Counted from the stretch's first letter, positions 8,699 through 17,226 are shown. The stretch: DNA of 64,000 nt from Timburyella sp030842085 (GCA_030842085.1 JAUUSE010000001.1:1-64000), one strand, 5' to 3'. Notes: generated by a model not told the origin, from the letters alone. Translations and numbers: made by a program.

Positions 8699-8870
8699 GT
8701 TTGCATACACCTAAATTGCCTGAGCTGTGGTGTATTCAGAATCTGTTAAGTGATTCCCAAACTATGGAATATAACAAAAGGTGTGTAAATCCTAAAACTT
8801 ATAACATGAGGCCGGCCTCATTGATTTAAAAAATTAATAGCGCATAATCTAATCGATTATGCGCTATTTT
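8699..8870 (+). ncRNA. candidate structured intergenic RNA with alternative pairings
   Basis: The arms ATACACCT (8705-8712) and AGGTGTGT (8779-8786) enclose TGTTA/TAACA (8744-8748 / 8772-8776) and ATTCC/GGAAT (8753-8757 / 8766-8770). TACACC can instead pair with GGTGTA (8729-8734). A 16-base perfect palindrome (8806-8821, core GCCGGC) and a terminator-like hairpin follow. No clear promoter and no open frame are seen. Function unknown. Confidence 0.25.
8836..8870 (+). terminator. terminator-like hairpin
   Basis: A 14-base stem (AATAGCGCATAATC at 8836-8849 and its complement at 8855-8868) with a five-base loop, followed by TT and an AT-rich stretch. It may end a plus-strand RNA or insulate rpsT. 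Confidence 0.55.
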
Positions 8871-8941
8871 AACATTTCTACAGTATTTAAACAGCTATAA
8901 ATAATTCATATCATCATATTTATTATTAAAATGCAAACAAA

Positions 8942-8967
8942 AACCGTATCTAAAATCAGATACGGTT
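8942..8967 (-). terminator. rpsT terminator
   Basis: The stem AACCGTATCT/AGATACGGTT is followed on the minus strand by TTTGTTT, just downstream of rpsT. Confidence 0.8.
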
Positions 8968-8994
8968 CAAAATTCAAATATTTTGTTGCTTTAA

Positions 8995-9258
8995 TTACGC
9001 ATTAGAAGCCTTAAGCTTAAGAGCAAGCGAAGATTTCTTATGAGCAGCATTATTCTTATGAATTATGCCCTTTGCTGCTGCCTTATCAATTTTAACAATA
9101 GCAGCTTTAACGACTTCAGCCCTGTCATCGGCCTTGCTCTCAACTGCTGTATTAGCCTTTTTGATTATTGTCCTAAGAGAAGATTTATAAGCTTTATTTC
9201 TCAAATTACGCTTTTCGGCAAGCACTACGCGCTTTTTTGCAGATTTTATATTCGGCAT
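8995..9258 (-). CDS. rpsT: 30S ribosomal protein S20
   Basis: The protein is basic, about 87 residues, and begins MPNIKSAKKR, the typical S20 start, with the AAHKKSS block near the end. It binds 16S rRNA during 30S assembly. The ATG at 9258 is preferred to a GTG three bases upstream because the GGGAGGTG site is better spaced from it. It is transcribed alone from its own promoter and ended by its own terminator. Confidence 0.95.
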   Translation of the reverse strand: MPNIKSAKKRVVLAEKRNLRNKAYKSSLRTIIKKANTAVESKADDRAEVVKAAIVKIDKAAAKGIIHKNNAAHKKSSLALKLKASNA

Positions 9259-9312
9259 CACTGCACCTCCCTTTTAATTATTGCCCATTACCACAAATGT
9301 TCAGTACAAGAT

Positions 9313-9341
9313 ATGATATCACTAATCTGCGTAAATTGCAA
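9313..9341 (-). promoter_or_regulatory. rpsT promoter
   Basis: On the minus strand: TTGCAA (9336-9341), 17 bases, TATCAT (9313-9318). Confidence 0.65.
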
Positions 9342-9447
9342 GTTTTTTATTAAATTTATTTTTATGTAAATGTAAACTCCTGCTTATTTTTGCATAATTA
9401 AAAATAAGGTGTTAATAATACTACTGAAAACACCAGGAGGTGAAAAT

Positions 9448-9585
9448 ATGGAAAAGAACAATAAGAAAAACAAGAAAAACGCCGGCATGAATGATATGCA
9501 GAACAATGCTTCAAATAAAGCCGGTTCTAAAAACGCTTCCAACAGCACACAGTCAACAAATAACAACAGCAATAACTGCAAATAA
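9448..9585 (+). CDS. Asn/Lys-rich 45-residue peptide, possibly spore-associated
   Basis: The ATG follows an AGGAGGTG site at ideal spacing and the gene ends in a strong terminator, so it is very likely real. The peptide is hydrophilic: a Lys/Asn block (KNNKKNKKN), a central MNDMQNN stretch and a Ser/Asn tail ending NNCK. The composition resembles minor small acid-soluble spore proteins, but I cannot assign a family. A possible forespore-type promoter is present (TGCATA at 9391-9396, 17 bases, AATAATA at 9414-9420). Function inferred only from composition. Confidence 0.6.
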   Translation: MEKNNKKNKKNAGMNDMQNNASNKAGSKNASNSTQSTNNNSNNCK

Positions 9586-9597
9586 CCACTTAGGAAA

Positions 9598-9629
9598 ACA
9601 AAGCCCTAAAAAGGGCTTTGTTTTTTTTT
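9598..9629 (+). terminator. strong terminator
   Basis: The stem ACAAAGCCCT/AGGGCTTTGT with a four-base loop is followed by nine Ts. Confidence 0.9.
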
Positions 9630-9842
9630 GCTATGTTATTTGGCAATATATACAGCGCCGTCAAAATACAGCAAAAATTTAGCGGAAAGCAGCATATGCT
9701 CTTTAGAAAACCATTCATGCAACGGCTATCCGGCTATCGTCGGCGACATTAGTTCTTAGCAAAAAGTATAATTGCTCTTATTTTAGTTTACACACGCCAG
9801 ACAGAGGCAGTTGGAGTAAATAGTAAATGTATTGCAAATTTC

Positions 9843-9858
9843 AGTAAATATATTTACT
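9843..9858. promoter_or_regulatory. perfect 16-base palindrome, possible operator
   Basis: AGTAAATATATTTACT is its own reverse complement and lies about 80 bases upstream of a strong promoter. AGTAAA repeats occur nearby (9815-9830 and about 10120-10130). No regulator gene is adjacent. Confidence 0.35.
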
Positions 9859-9937
9859 AAAATTAAGGTTGTACTACTTTAATATTAAAGCAAAAGCCCT
9901 ACTTAAGCCTATATATTAAAAATTTTGCAAAAATCTC

Positions 9938-9965
9938 TTGACAACAATTATTAATCTGATAAAAT
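9938..9965 (+). promoter_or_regulatory. promoter of the ABC exporter genes
   Basis: TTGACA (9938-9943), 16 bases, TAAAAT (9960-9965). The implied leader to the first ATG is about 273 bases. Confidence 0.7.
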
Positions 9966-9971
9966 ACACAT

Positions 9972-10244
9972 TACGGCTGGAGCAGTAAAAATGCTTTGGA
10001 CGAATTTTTATATCTGAATAAAAACGGTATGATTTAAGGCTTTTACTAGCTTATCGTGCTAATATCGTTTGGGTGTGATTGTAAAGCGACTATAATATTG
10101 CTTGTTTTTATTATTTACAGTTAGTAAAAAATCGAAAATTTTTTCATTGGGATTTATAGCTGCGGTTACAGCAGTTAAGAAGATGTCGATTGCGCCCGGT
10201 TCTCTTTTTGAGAATCGAGCGCTATTTAATGAAAGGAATATTTT
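9972..10244 (+). promoter_or_regulatory. long leader of the ABC exporter
   Basis: An untranslated leader of about 270 bases. Its last part forms an imperfect hairpin (GCGC...GGTTCTC, a TTTTT loop, GAGAATC...GCGC, about 10193-10219) directly before the ribosome-binding site, which could influence translation. No known riboswitch was matched. Confidence 0.3.
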
Positions 10245-11978
10245 ATGAGGCTTATTTTAAAGTTTTTAAAGCCGCATTGGCGACTTTGTCTGGCTACAAT
10301 ACTGTTTTTGGCAATAGACGTAGCGGGAGCGCTGTATATTCCCACACAGGCGGCGCAGATTTTGAATGCGGGCATATCTGGCGATAATATGGACGCTCTG
10401 ATTAAAATTGGCGCACAAATGGTAGTGACTACCATCATTTCAGGAGCAGGGGCGATACTAGGCGGCTATTGCTGCGCAAGACTTACCGCCGGCATTGGGC
10501 AGGATATACGAAATGCCATATATAAAAAATCATTGACACTTTCAATCTACGATTTTCGCCAATTTGGAACAGCGTCAATGACCACTCGTACAGTAGCTGA
10601 TATTGTCAATATACAGGCGGCAATGACATATTGCCTGCAAATGGTGCTGCCAGTGCCGATAATGTTTGTGATTGCATTGTCGCTCGCTTTCAGCATAGAC
10701 ACACTTATGGGAGTCTTGCTGCTTGCCGTTATGATTGGCCTTTCTGTTTTTGCATTTTTTATTGTCAGAAGCGCTTCTCCGCTGTTTAGAAAGTTGCAGA
10801 AGCATTTGGATAAAATGGTAGCGGTGCTTAGAGAAAATATTACCGGAGTGCGCGTTATACGCGCCTTTAACAAGGAATCCGCTGAGGAAAAACGCCTTGA
10901 TAATTCCTTTAGCGATTATGCAAAGACGTCAATAGGAGCGAATCGGAAGTTTGCGCATTTAGATGCATTTTCATATCTCATGATAAATGTGTTTATCATA
11001 GCGGTATTCTGGCTAAGCGGAGCACGGATAAGTGTCGGGGCCTTTCAGATAGGAGATATAACGGCGCTTATTGAATATGCATGGCTTGCACTGTTTTATC
11101 TTGTTATGGCGCAGATGACGCTGCTTATGCTGCCTAGGGCGCTGGAATGCTGCCACAGGATTGAAGAGGTGCTTGAACATCAGCCGGAAATACGCGATTT
11201 GGTATCAGCAGATGGGAATGATGCAGCGCATGGCGATGCTGTGCTTGAGTTTAAAAGCGTTTCCTTTAAATATAAGGATGCAGAGGAGTATACGCTAAAG
11301 GATATGAGTTTTACATGCCGCCGCGGCCAGACAACGGCTGTAATAGGCGGTACAGGAAGCGGAAAATCCACTGTCGCGTCGTTAATACTGCGTTTTCATG
11401 ACGTCAGTGAAGGCGGAGTTTTATTAAACGGACGTGATATACGCGATATGACGCAGCATAAGCTTCGCGAAAACATAGCGTATGTACAGCAGCAGGCATG
11501 GCTTTTTTCCGGGACAATAGCCGAAAACCTGAGATTTGCCAAAGCCAATGCATCAGATGATGAGCTTATGCATGCCGCGGATGTTGCACAGGCAGGGGAC
11601 TTTATCAGAAGTCTGCCGGATGGGCTAAACTCACGTGTCGCACAGGGCGGTACAAATTTTTCCGGCGGGCAGAAGCAGCGATTGTCCATTGCTCGCGCAC
11701 TTGTTAAGAATCCCGACCTCTATATATTTGACGACAGTTTTTCCGCGCTTGATTTTAAAACGGACGCCGCCCTAAGAAAGGCGTTAAAGCCGGAAACGAG
11801 CGCTGCGGCTGTACTCATTATAGCACAGCGTGTGAGCAGCATTGCCGACGCCGACCAGATAATAGTATTAAGCGAAGGCAGAATAGCCGGCATCGGCAGG
11901 CATGATGAGCTGATTGAAAGCTGCTCTGTTTACAGGGAAATATACGAATCGCAGACAAAAGAGGCTGCCGAAGTATAG
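10245..11978 (+). CDS. ABC exporter half-transporter with degenerate ATPase site (subunit 1)
   Basis: The 577-residue protein has six membrane helices (about residues 1-300) and then a nucleotide-binding domain with Walker A GGTGSGKST, a QQAWLF Q-loop, signature FSGGQKQR and Walker B YIFDD. The catalytic Glu after Walker B is Asp, as in the non-canonical subunit of heterodimeric exporters of the BmrC/LmrC type. The H-loop position reads AQRVSS, without the usual His. With the next gene it probably forms a heterodimer that exports drugs, lipids or peptides. An AAAGGAA site precedes the ATG. Confidence 0.9.
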   Translation: MRLILKFLKPHWRLCLATILFLAIDVAGALYIPTQAAQILNAGISGDNMDALIKIGAQMVVTTIISGAGAILGGYCCARLTAGIGQDIRNAIYKKSLTLSIYDFRQFGTASMTTRTVADIVNIQAAMTYCLQMVLPVPIMFVIALSLAFSIDTLMGVLLLAVMIGLSVFAFFIVRSASPLFRKLQKHLDKMVAVLRENITGVRVIRAFNKESAEEKRLDNSFSDYAKTSIGANRKFAHLDAFSYLMINVFIIAVFWLSGARISVGAFQIGDITALIEYAWLALFYLVMAQMTLLMLPRALECCHRIEEVLEHQPEIRDLVSADGNDAAHGDAVLEFKSVSFKYKDAEEYTLKDMSFTCRRGQTTAVIGGTGSGKSTVASLILRFHDVSEGGVLLNGRDIRDMTQHKLRENIAYVQQQAWLFSGTIAENLRFAKANASDDELMHAADVAQAGDFIRSLPDGLNSRVAQGGTNFSGGQKQRLSIARALVKNPDLYIFDDSFSALDFKTDAALRKALKPETSAAAVLIIAQRVSSIADADQIIVLSEGRIAGIGRHDELIESCSVYREIYESQTKEAAEV

Positions 11979-12239
11979 CTTACACCGAGACGGATATGAA
12001 ATGTTATCAGAGTTGTTTTATTAGCTTTAATTATTGCATGTCTGATGCATGCGGCACAGCTTTAATACATCTTTAATAGCTGATTTATTTTAAAGGGCAC
12101 GCAGCGTGCGAATTTAATATCAGATTATGACTAATGGAATCGGCGTTTAATGGCGCCGGATAAATAAATGCTGCGCTCAAAAGTGCGGAATTTACCGTGC
12201 TGCGCTTATTAATCTTATATAAAAAGGAGATGTCGGAAG
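11979..12239. other. spacer between the two exporter subunits
   Basis: 261 bases, long for paired exporter subunits. It contains short hairpins (GCACGC-A-GCGTGC near 12098 and GGCG...CGCC near 12140) but no terminator with a T run, so read-through is likely. Confidence 0.4.
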
Positions 12240-14060
12240 TTGCAGAAAAAAGCAGATAAGAAACGGAAAAATGCCAATATTGAGCTTGACGCACCGAGGA
12301 ATACTTTCGGCACGTTTATTCGTCTTGTAAAAAATTTAAAGCAGCAGCGTATTAAGCTTATTATAGTTTTGGTATCGCTTGCGATTTATACGGCATGTTA
12401 TATATACGCGCCGTTTTACAGCGCAACGGTGGTTGATTCATTATGGGAGAGCATACAGCTCAGCCTATCTCAGGGACTCCCCCTTACAATTACTTGGGAC
12501 GGATGTGGCAGAGAACTTATGACTATGACCATGCTGTATGCGGGGATATCAACTTTTTATTATCTTCAGACATGGCTTATAGCGGATGTTGCCGAGACTC
12601 TTAATCTTTCACTGCGCCGGCAGATTTCAGCAAAGCTTAACAAACTGCCGCTGAGCTTTTTTGACGGCAGCCAGCCAGGTGAGCTGTTAAGCCGTGCCAC
12701 CAGCGATCTTGATAAAATATCAGAGGTACTGCAGACAGGCTTGCTTCGCCTTATTTCCTCGGTATTTACAGTTATAGGCACGCTGTCGTTTATGTTTTAT
12801 TTCAGCCCAATGCTCACCGGCATATTTTTAGTATTTATGGTAGTATGTATGGCTGTAACGCAATATGTTTCCAGAAAGAATCTTATTTTTGCAAGCCAGC
12901 GGCAGCAGACCATTGCCAATCTTACCAGCGTGGCGGAGGAATCATACACCGGCAGGAATATTATACGCGCATTTACTCATGAAGAGGAAAGCATGGAAAA
13001 ATTTTGGCGTGCTACCGAGGAAAACCGAAAAGCGTCTTTAATGGCTGATTTTGTTACAAACAGCGTCAATCCTGCAATACGTATGATAACAAGACTGGGA
13101 CATGTTGTAATAGCGGTTATAGCAGGCGGCGCCATGCTTCAGGGCCGCATGTCAATTGGGGCGGCACAGGCATTTTTCCAATATATAAATCAGACGGCGG
13201 AGCCGCTTACGCAGGCATCGTTTATGATAAACTCTATACAGTCGGCGCTGGCATCCGCTGAGCGCACCTTTGAAATTCTTGACGAAAAAGAAGAAATACC
13301 GGATGCTGAAAATCCTGTACAGCTCAGCGATGCAAAGGGCGACATAGCCTTTGAGCATGTAAGCTTCGGCTATACGCCTGACCGGCTGCTTATGCGGGAT
13401 ATAAGCTTTACTGCCAAGCGGGGACAAAAAATAGCCGTTGTGGGCAGTACCGGCGCGGGAAAAACCACGCTGATAAATCTGCTTATGCGCTTTTATGAGG
13501 TAAATGGGGGAACAATAACGCTGGACGGCGTTTCCACATCGGATATGACGCGAAAGGCGCTGCGCCAGAACTTTGGAATGGTGCTGCAGGATACATGGCT
13601 TTTCGGCGGCACGATTGCCGAAAACATAGCGTACGGAAGGCCTGAAGCTACTAGAGAGGAAATAGTCGCTGCTGCAAAAGCGGCTAAGGTCGATTTCTTC
13701 ATTAGAACCATGCCGCAGCAGTACGATACAATAATAGATAACGAAGCAGGGAATCTTTCGATAGGCCAGCGTCAGCTTATAACCATTGCAAGAGTATTCC
13801 TATGCGACCCGGCGGTTATTATTCTTGACGAGGCGACATCCAGCGTTGATACGCGCACCGAGGCGGAAATCGGTAAGGCCATGAAAAAGCTTATGAAAGG
13901 ACGCACAAGCTTTGTCATTGCGCACCGCCTGTCCACTATACGCGATGCCGACAGTATTTTGTTTATGCAGAACGGCAATATTATTGAGCAGGGTACTCAT
14001 AAAGAGCTGCTTAAAAAGGACGGTGCATATGCTGAGCTTTATTACAGTCAGTTCGCATAA
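12240..14060 (+). CDS. ABC exporter half-transporter with canonical ATPase site (subunit 2)
   Basis: The 606-residue partner starts at TTG, supported by AAAAGGAGA about ten bases upstream. An N-terminal soluble segment is followed by six membrane helices and an ATPase with Walker A GSTGAGKTT, Q-loop QDTWLF, the variant signature LSIGQRQ, Walker B VIILDEATSSVD (Glu present) and H-loop AHRLST. The canonical Glu and His here complement their loss in subunit 1, while this subunit carries the altered signature; this is the pattern of asymmetric heterodimers such as BmrCD and TM287/288. The substrate is not predictable. Confidence 0.9.
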   Translation: MQKKADKKRKNANIELDAPRNTFGTFIRLVKNLKQQRIKLIIVLVSLAIYTACYIYAPFYSATVVDSLWESIQLSLSQGLPLTITWDGCGRELMTMTMLYAGISTFYYLQTWLIADVAETLNLSLRRQISAKLNKLPLSFFDGSQPGELLSRATSDLDKISEVLQTGLLRLISSVFTVIGTLSFMFYFSPMLTGIFLVFMVVCMAVTQYVSRKNLIFASQRQQTIANLTSVAEESYTGRNIIRAFTHEEESMEKFWRATEENRKASLMADFVTNSVNPAIRMITRLGHVVIAVIAGGAMLQGRMSIGAAQAFFQYINQTAEPLTQASFMINSIQSALASAERTFEILDEKEEIPDAENPVQLSDAKGDIAFEHVSFGYTPDRLLMRDISFTAKRGQKIAVVGSTGAGKTTLINLLMRFYEVNGGTITLDGVSTSDMTRKALRQNFGMVLQDTWLFGGTIAENIAYGRPEATREEIVAAAKAAKVDFFIRTMPQQYDTIIDNEAGNLSIGQRQLITIARVFLCDPAVIILDEATSSVDTRTEAEIGKAMKKLMKGRTSFVIAHRLSTIRDADSILFMQNGNIIEQGTHKELLKKDGAYAELYYSQFA

Positions 14061-14433
14061 AATAGCTTTCCATTGCTTATGGTATATCTTAATGTATGCA
14101 TCCTGCAACTTTGAAAAACGACTTTGAAAAAATTCATCTTACCATAATTTTTATATAAATGATAATTTATGGGCTGCTCTCATGCCGATTAGCATAATTC
14201 GTAGCTTTTATTATGCGGATTGGTGAATAGCCTATCGGAGCGGGGCAGACAGCGAAAAATCACCTGTTTGCGTCCTAGGCTTTGTATAAATTAAGTCGTT
14301 TTACAAAAACTGATTAGCTGAAAAATATGCAAGCTTAAATATTGATTTAGCGTGGCCAATTTTTCAAAATAATATTTAACATATAAACTGGGAATAATGG
14401 AGACAACGGCAAAACTTTGCTGCGGAGGTCGCC
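14061..14433. other. intergenic spacer
   Basis: About 370 bases between the exporter and the YitT gene. I see no gene or strong hairpin. Confidence 0.4.
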
Positions 14434-15303
14434 ATGAAACCAAAAAACAAAAAAATAAGAAAAGCCATTTTTGACATTTTAATATATATACTCGGCGGCG
14501 CGCTTTATTCCATAGGCATAAACTGCTTTGCCTCGCCCAATAATATAGCGCCGGGCGGGCTTACTGGCGTCGGCGTTATAATTAATCATATATTTGGATT
14601 ACCCATAGGCGTTCTTATAATAGTATTAAACATACCTCTGTTTATTATAGGCTTTAAGGAACTGGGGAAATATTTTTTAATAAAAACAATAATAGCCACC
14701 GTAATAATGTCGGTGCTTATAGATATAACTGCGGTATTTTTGCCGGCATATACAGGGAATACGCTGCTCGCCTGCCTTTACGGCGGCATTTTAACGGGAG
14801 CGGGACTGGCGCTGGTATTCATGAGGGGTGCTACTACCGGCGGCACGGATATTATTGCAAAGCTTATAAACAGGAAGTTTAAATTTTTATCAATAGGCAG
14901 AGTAATACTCATACTCGACCTTTTGATTATATTAGCGTCCGCCATAGTGTTTAAAAGCATAGAATCGGCCCTATATGCTGTTATAATGATATTTACATCA
15001 TCCAAAATAATTGATAGTTTAATTTACGGCGCCGACCGCGGTAAAATGCTGTTTATAATTACATCCAAGCCAGATGAGCTTTCTAAAGCGATAATGAAGA
15101 AAGTATCGCGCGGAGTAACCATGCTGAACGGCAGGGGCGCATACAGCAATGACGTACGTTATATACTTATGTGCGCGGTGCGCCGGCACGAGGCGGCCAA
15201 AGTGCATGAGATAATTAAAAATATAGATAATAAAGCATTTATAATAACCACCGAAGCCGGCGAAATTACCGGAGAGGGGTTTAAAGATTTATATACACCT
15301 TAA
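14434..15303 (+). CDS. YitT family membrane protein (DUF161 plus DUF2179)
   Basis: The 289-residue protein has five membrane helices in the first 200 residues, including GGLTGVGVIINHIFGLPIGV and GGILTGAGLAL...GATTGGTDI, typical of YitT/YpjC proteins. The last 85 residues form a soluble DUF2179 domain (KAIMKKVSRGVTMLNGRGAY). Function is unproven in the family; a transport role is often suggested. A GGAGG site precedes the ATG, and the gene has its own terminator. Confidence 0.9.
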   Translation: MKPKNKKIRKAIFDILIYILGGALYSIGINCFASPNNIAPGGLTGVGVIINHIFGLPIGVLIIVLNIPLFIIGFKELGKYFLIKTIIATVIMSVLIDITAVFLPAYTGNTLLACLYGGILTGAGLALVFMRGATTGGTDIIAKLINRKFKFLSIGRVILILDLLIILASAIVFKSIESALYAVIMIFTSSKIIDSLIYGADRGKMLFIITSKPDELSKAIMKKVSRGVTMLNGRGAYSNDVRYILMCAVRRHEAAKVHEIIKNIDNKAFIITTEAGEITGEGFKDLYTP

Positions 15304-15304
15304 T

Positions 15305-15344
15305 AAAAAGTCCGGCTTCTTTAATTATGACAGCCGGACTTTTT
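15305..15344 (+). terminator. terminator of the YitT gene
   Basis: A 13-base stem, AAAAAGTCCGGCT with AGCCGGACTTTTT, encloses a 14-base loop. Confidence 0.85.
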
Positions 15345-15504
15345 GCTTTTACAGTAAAAACAATCTAATCAATTTTTATGTCAGCCTATGCTTTGCCGTA
15401 AGGGACATATATTGCATGTGATAAATATCCGGTAAAATTTATGCGCTTAAATTTACGTTCTTCATAAGCAGCAAATCTAATAATATAAAATCTCCGGCTA
15501 AAAC

Positions 15505-15523
15505 GACGCCCGATTTCGGCGTC
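15505..15523 (-). terminator. short hairpin at the end of the XRE gene
   Basis: GACGCC/GGCGTC with a seven-base loop, followed on the minus strand by GTTTT. It overlaps the stop codon. A weak terminator candidate. Confidence 0.4.
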
Positions 15524-15878
15524 AGGCTTGGGTATTATCGTCTTCTACCGCATTGCAGAAGCCGTCGATTATGCCTTTTAAGTGAGGCAGATATTTGGGC
15601 TTTACCTGTCTTATACGATTCTCTATGTCGATGTAGCTTCGTTCATTATCAGAATAATCTACAATTCCCAAGAGATAATCGGAGGTGGCGCCCAAGACCT
15701 TGCAAATGCTTTTAAGCGTTGAGAGTGAAATGCCAACCTTTCCGCTTTCAACGTTGGCCAAAAACCTTGAACTTACTTCGATTTTCTCCGATAGCTGCTC
15801 CCGCGTAAGACCATTTTTACAGCGCATTTCCTTAACTCTGCCGCCCAAAATTTTATTTATCTCAGGATTTGTACTCAT
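15522..15878 (-). CDS. XRE-family transcriptional regulator
   Basis: The 118-residue protein has an N-terminal Cro/CI helix-turn-helix (about residues 10-68; GLTREQLSEKIEVSSRFLANVESGK and an LSTLKSICKVLGATSDYLL end) and a short C-terminal tail. It is divergent from a lipoprotein gene, and the shared promoter region carries repeated half-site arrays, so it probably represses that gene and perhaps itself. A GGAG site lies eight bases upstream of the ATG. Confidence 0.85.
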   Translation of the reverse strand: MSTNPEINKILGGRVKEMRCKNGLTREQLSEKIEVSSRFLANVESGKVGISLSTLKSICKVLGATSDYLLGIVDYSDNERSYIDIENRIRQVKPKYLPHLKGIIDGFCNAVEDDNTQA

Positions 15879-15938
15879 ATTTTTGCTCCATATTCTCTTA
15901 TTAAATCAATTATAAAATGATTTAACAATTCATAAAAC

Positions 15939-15975
15939 GATGCAATAAATCTATTGACATATGATGTAATAAATC
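15939..15975. promoter_or_regulatory. tandem operator repeats between the divergent XRE and lipoprotein genes
   Basis: GATGCAATAAATC (15939-15951) and GATGTAATAAATC (15963-15975) start 24 bases apart. Each is a GAT-N7-ATC inverted repeat, and the second fills the -35/-10 spacer of the lipoprotein promoter. A looser third copy (ATGATTTAACAATTCAT) lies near 15917. Confidence 0.55.
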
Positions 15976-15982
15976 ATATAAT
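15954..15982 (+). promoter_or_regulatory. consensus promoter of the lipoprotein gene
   Basis: TTGACA (15954-15959), 17 bases, TATAAT (15977-15982). The spacer contains an operator repeat, so binding there would block RNA polymerase. Confidence 0.8.
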
Positions 15983-16033
15983 GTGAGAGAAATATGGCGG
16001 TTTAAATATTATTTAGACGGAGGAGTAAGTTTT

Positions 16034-16462
16034 ATGAAATTAAAAATAGCTTTAGGAACCATGCTCTGCGTATTGACGGTGGCGCTGTGCTCATGTTCAG
16101 GCGGGGATGTTGAAACGGCATATCTTGAAGGATATCCCGAAACTCCTTTTGCCGAGGCGGTGGAAAAATATACGCGTTATGTAAAAGAGGAAGACAAAGT
16201 AGATTTTGAAACAAAGTGGAGCAGCGGCTGGAAAGGTGACATTGTCCCTGATGAGGAACTGGAAAAAGGCGAAAAACCCGTTACTTTTGTTTTAATAGGG
16301 GAGGAAGAAAGCGGAAAACGAATTTTAAGCTTTTTTATGGGATATGATGCTAATGAAAATCAGCTTCGTGTTGTAGATGTTACAGGACAGATGTCGTTGT
16401 CGGATGATGAAGAAATTTCCTCTTTTCTTAATGGGATTTATAATATCGATGAGCAGGAGTAA
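16034..16462 (+). CDS. small lipoprotein of unknown function
   Basis: The 142-residue protein starts at the ATG after GGAGGAG (the frame is open upstream but lacks a better start). It has a signal peptide ending LCSC with the predicted lipidated Cys at residue 21. The mature part is acidic and contains KWSSGWKGD, FVLIGEEESGKR and an FFMGYDANENQLRVVDVTGQ beta-strand pair. No family is recognised. It is controlled by a near-consensus promoter overlapped by XRE-type operators and is followed by a terminator, so it is a single-gene unit. Confidence 0.75.
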   Translation: MKLKIALGTMLCVLTVALCSCSGGDVETAYLEGYPETPFAEAVEKYTRYVKEEDKVDFETKWSSGWKGDIVPDEELEKGEKPVTFVLIGEEESGKRILSFFMGYDANENQLRVVDVTGQMSLSDDEEISSFLNGIYNIDEQE

Positions 16463-16493
16463 GTAAAGCCGAGCTTTTATTAAATTTTTAAGT

Positions 16494-16528
16494 AAAAAAT
16501 GAGCTGATTATATTCAGCTCATTTTTTT
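16494..16528 (+). terminator. terminator of the lipoprotein gene
   Basis: AAAAAATGAGCTGA / TCAGCTCATTTTTT, six-base loop, then more Ts. Confidence 0.9.
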
Positions 16529-16977
16529 TAGATGAATATGAATTTAAAATAGCAATACAAAATCTGATTTATTTGTGAAGAAGAGGGAAAAGCTTCAATA
16601 CACGGCAGAAGCATATCGGTAGTAATTATAGACGCAGACAGCTTTCATTGGGAATATCAGGAGTGTTTTATGGATGTACTCATCCCACAGACTAAAAAAA
16701 CACCCACCGCAAAAGCGTGATATCCTTAGAGGATAAATCAAAAAGCAACTGAATAGGATACAAAAACCAGTCTTCTGATTCGTCTCAGAATACTGGTTTT
16801 TCTTTGTGAAAACAACCATCAACTATGTCGCTGAAACGAAAAAAGCAAAGTGATGCATAGGACGAAAAAACTCCTTTTAGTGCAAAATAAGCTTGCTGTC
16901 TGGCAATTGCAAGGTACGCCTAAGCGTGTCAAACTTTATGGGTTTTCTCAAAGGAAAGAGCAGTTTGATAATAAGGG
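16529..16977. other. left flank of a decayed mobile element
   Basis: No intact gene. A short open frame without a start runs on the plus strand to a stop at about 16720 and may be a gene remnant. A long hairpin follows at 16762-16801. The 16850-16977 part looks like mobile-element spacer sequence. Confidence 0.35.
16762..16801. terminator. bidirectional terminator hairpin
   Basis: AAAAACCAGT and ACTGGTTTTT with an inner TTCTGA/TCAGAA helix. T runs flank both strands. Confidence 0.6.
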
Positions 16978-17098
16978 TATTATAGTTGCGTTCCAGCCGT
17001 TCGGCTTCGGCCATAGCCTGTGCCACTTCGTCCGAAACTTCCAAAAGGGTATCCTGTGTATAGAACGGGTAATAGTCCCGCAGATTGATGCTTTTCAT
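16978..17098 (-). pseudogene. truncated mobile-element sigma-70-like factor
   Basis: A GGAGGGC site and ATG are followed by MKSINLRDYYPFYTQD and a DEVAQAMAEAERLERNYN stretch, the characteristic N-terminus of sigma-like proteins carried by clostridial integrative elements. After about residue 40 the frame runs into unrelated sequence (TLIIKLLFPLRK), so the conserved DNA-binding part is missing. The open frame itself ends at 16877. Interpretation: a deletion breakpoint near 16978 left only the start of the gene. Confidence 0.6.
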
Positions 17099-17226
17099 AT
17101 CTTGCCCTCCATTCGATTATTAGTGGGTGAATGTGTAAATCGAATGGGCGCGGCGGGGAGCGGCAGCGGGCTTGTCCTCTCCGCAGGACTTCGGGCCAAG
17201 TTGTCCCGAAGTAAGTGCAACAAAAG

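Noticed and set aside
12083..12239. Terminator between the two exporter genes
   Set aside because: Short GC-rich hairpins are present but none is followed by a T run.
16595..16822. 75-codon minus-strand open frame
   Set aside because: It runs through a terminator hairpin, has no ribosome-binding site, and its Cys/Phe-rich composition looks fortuitous.
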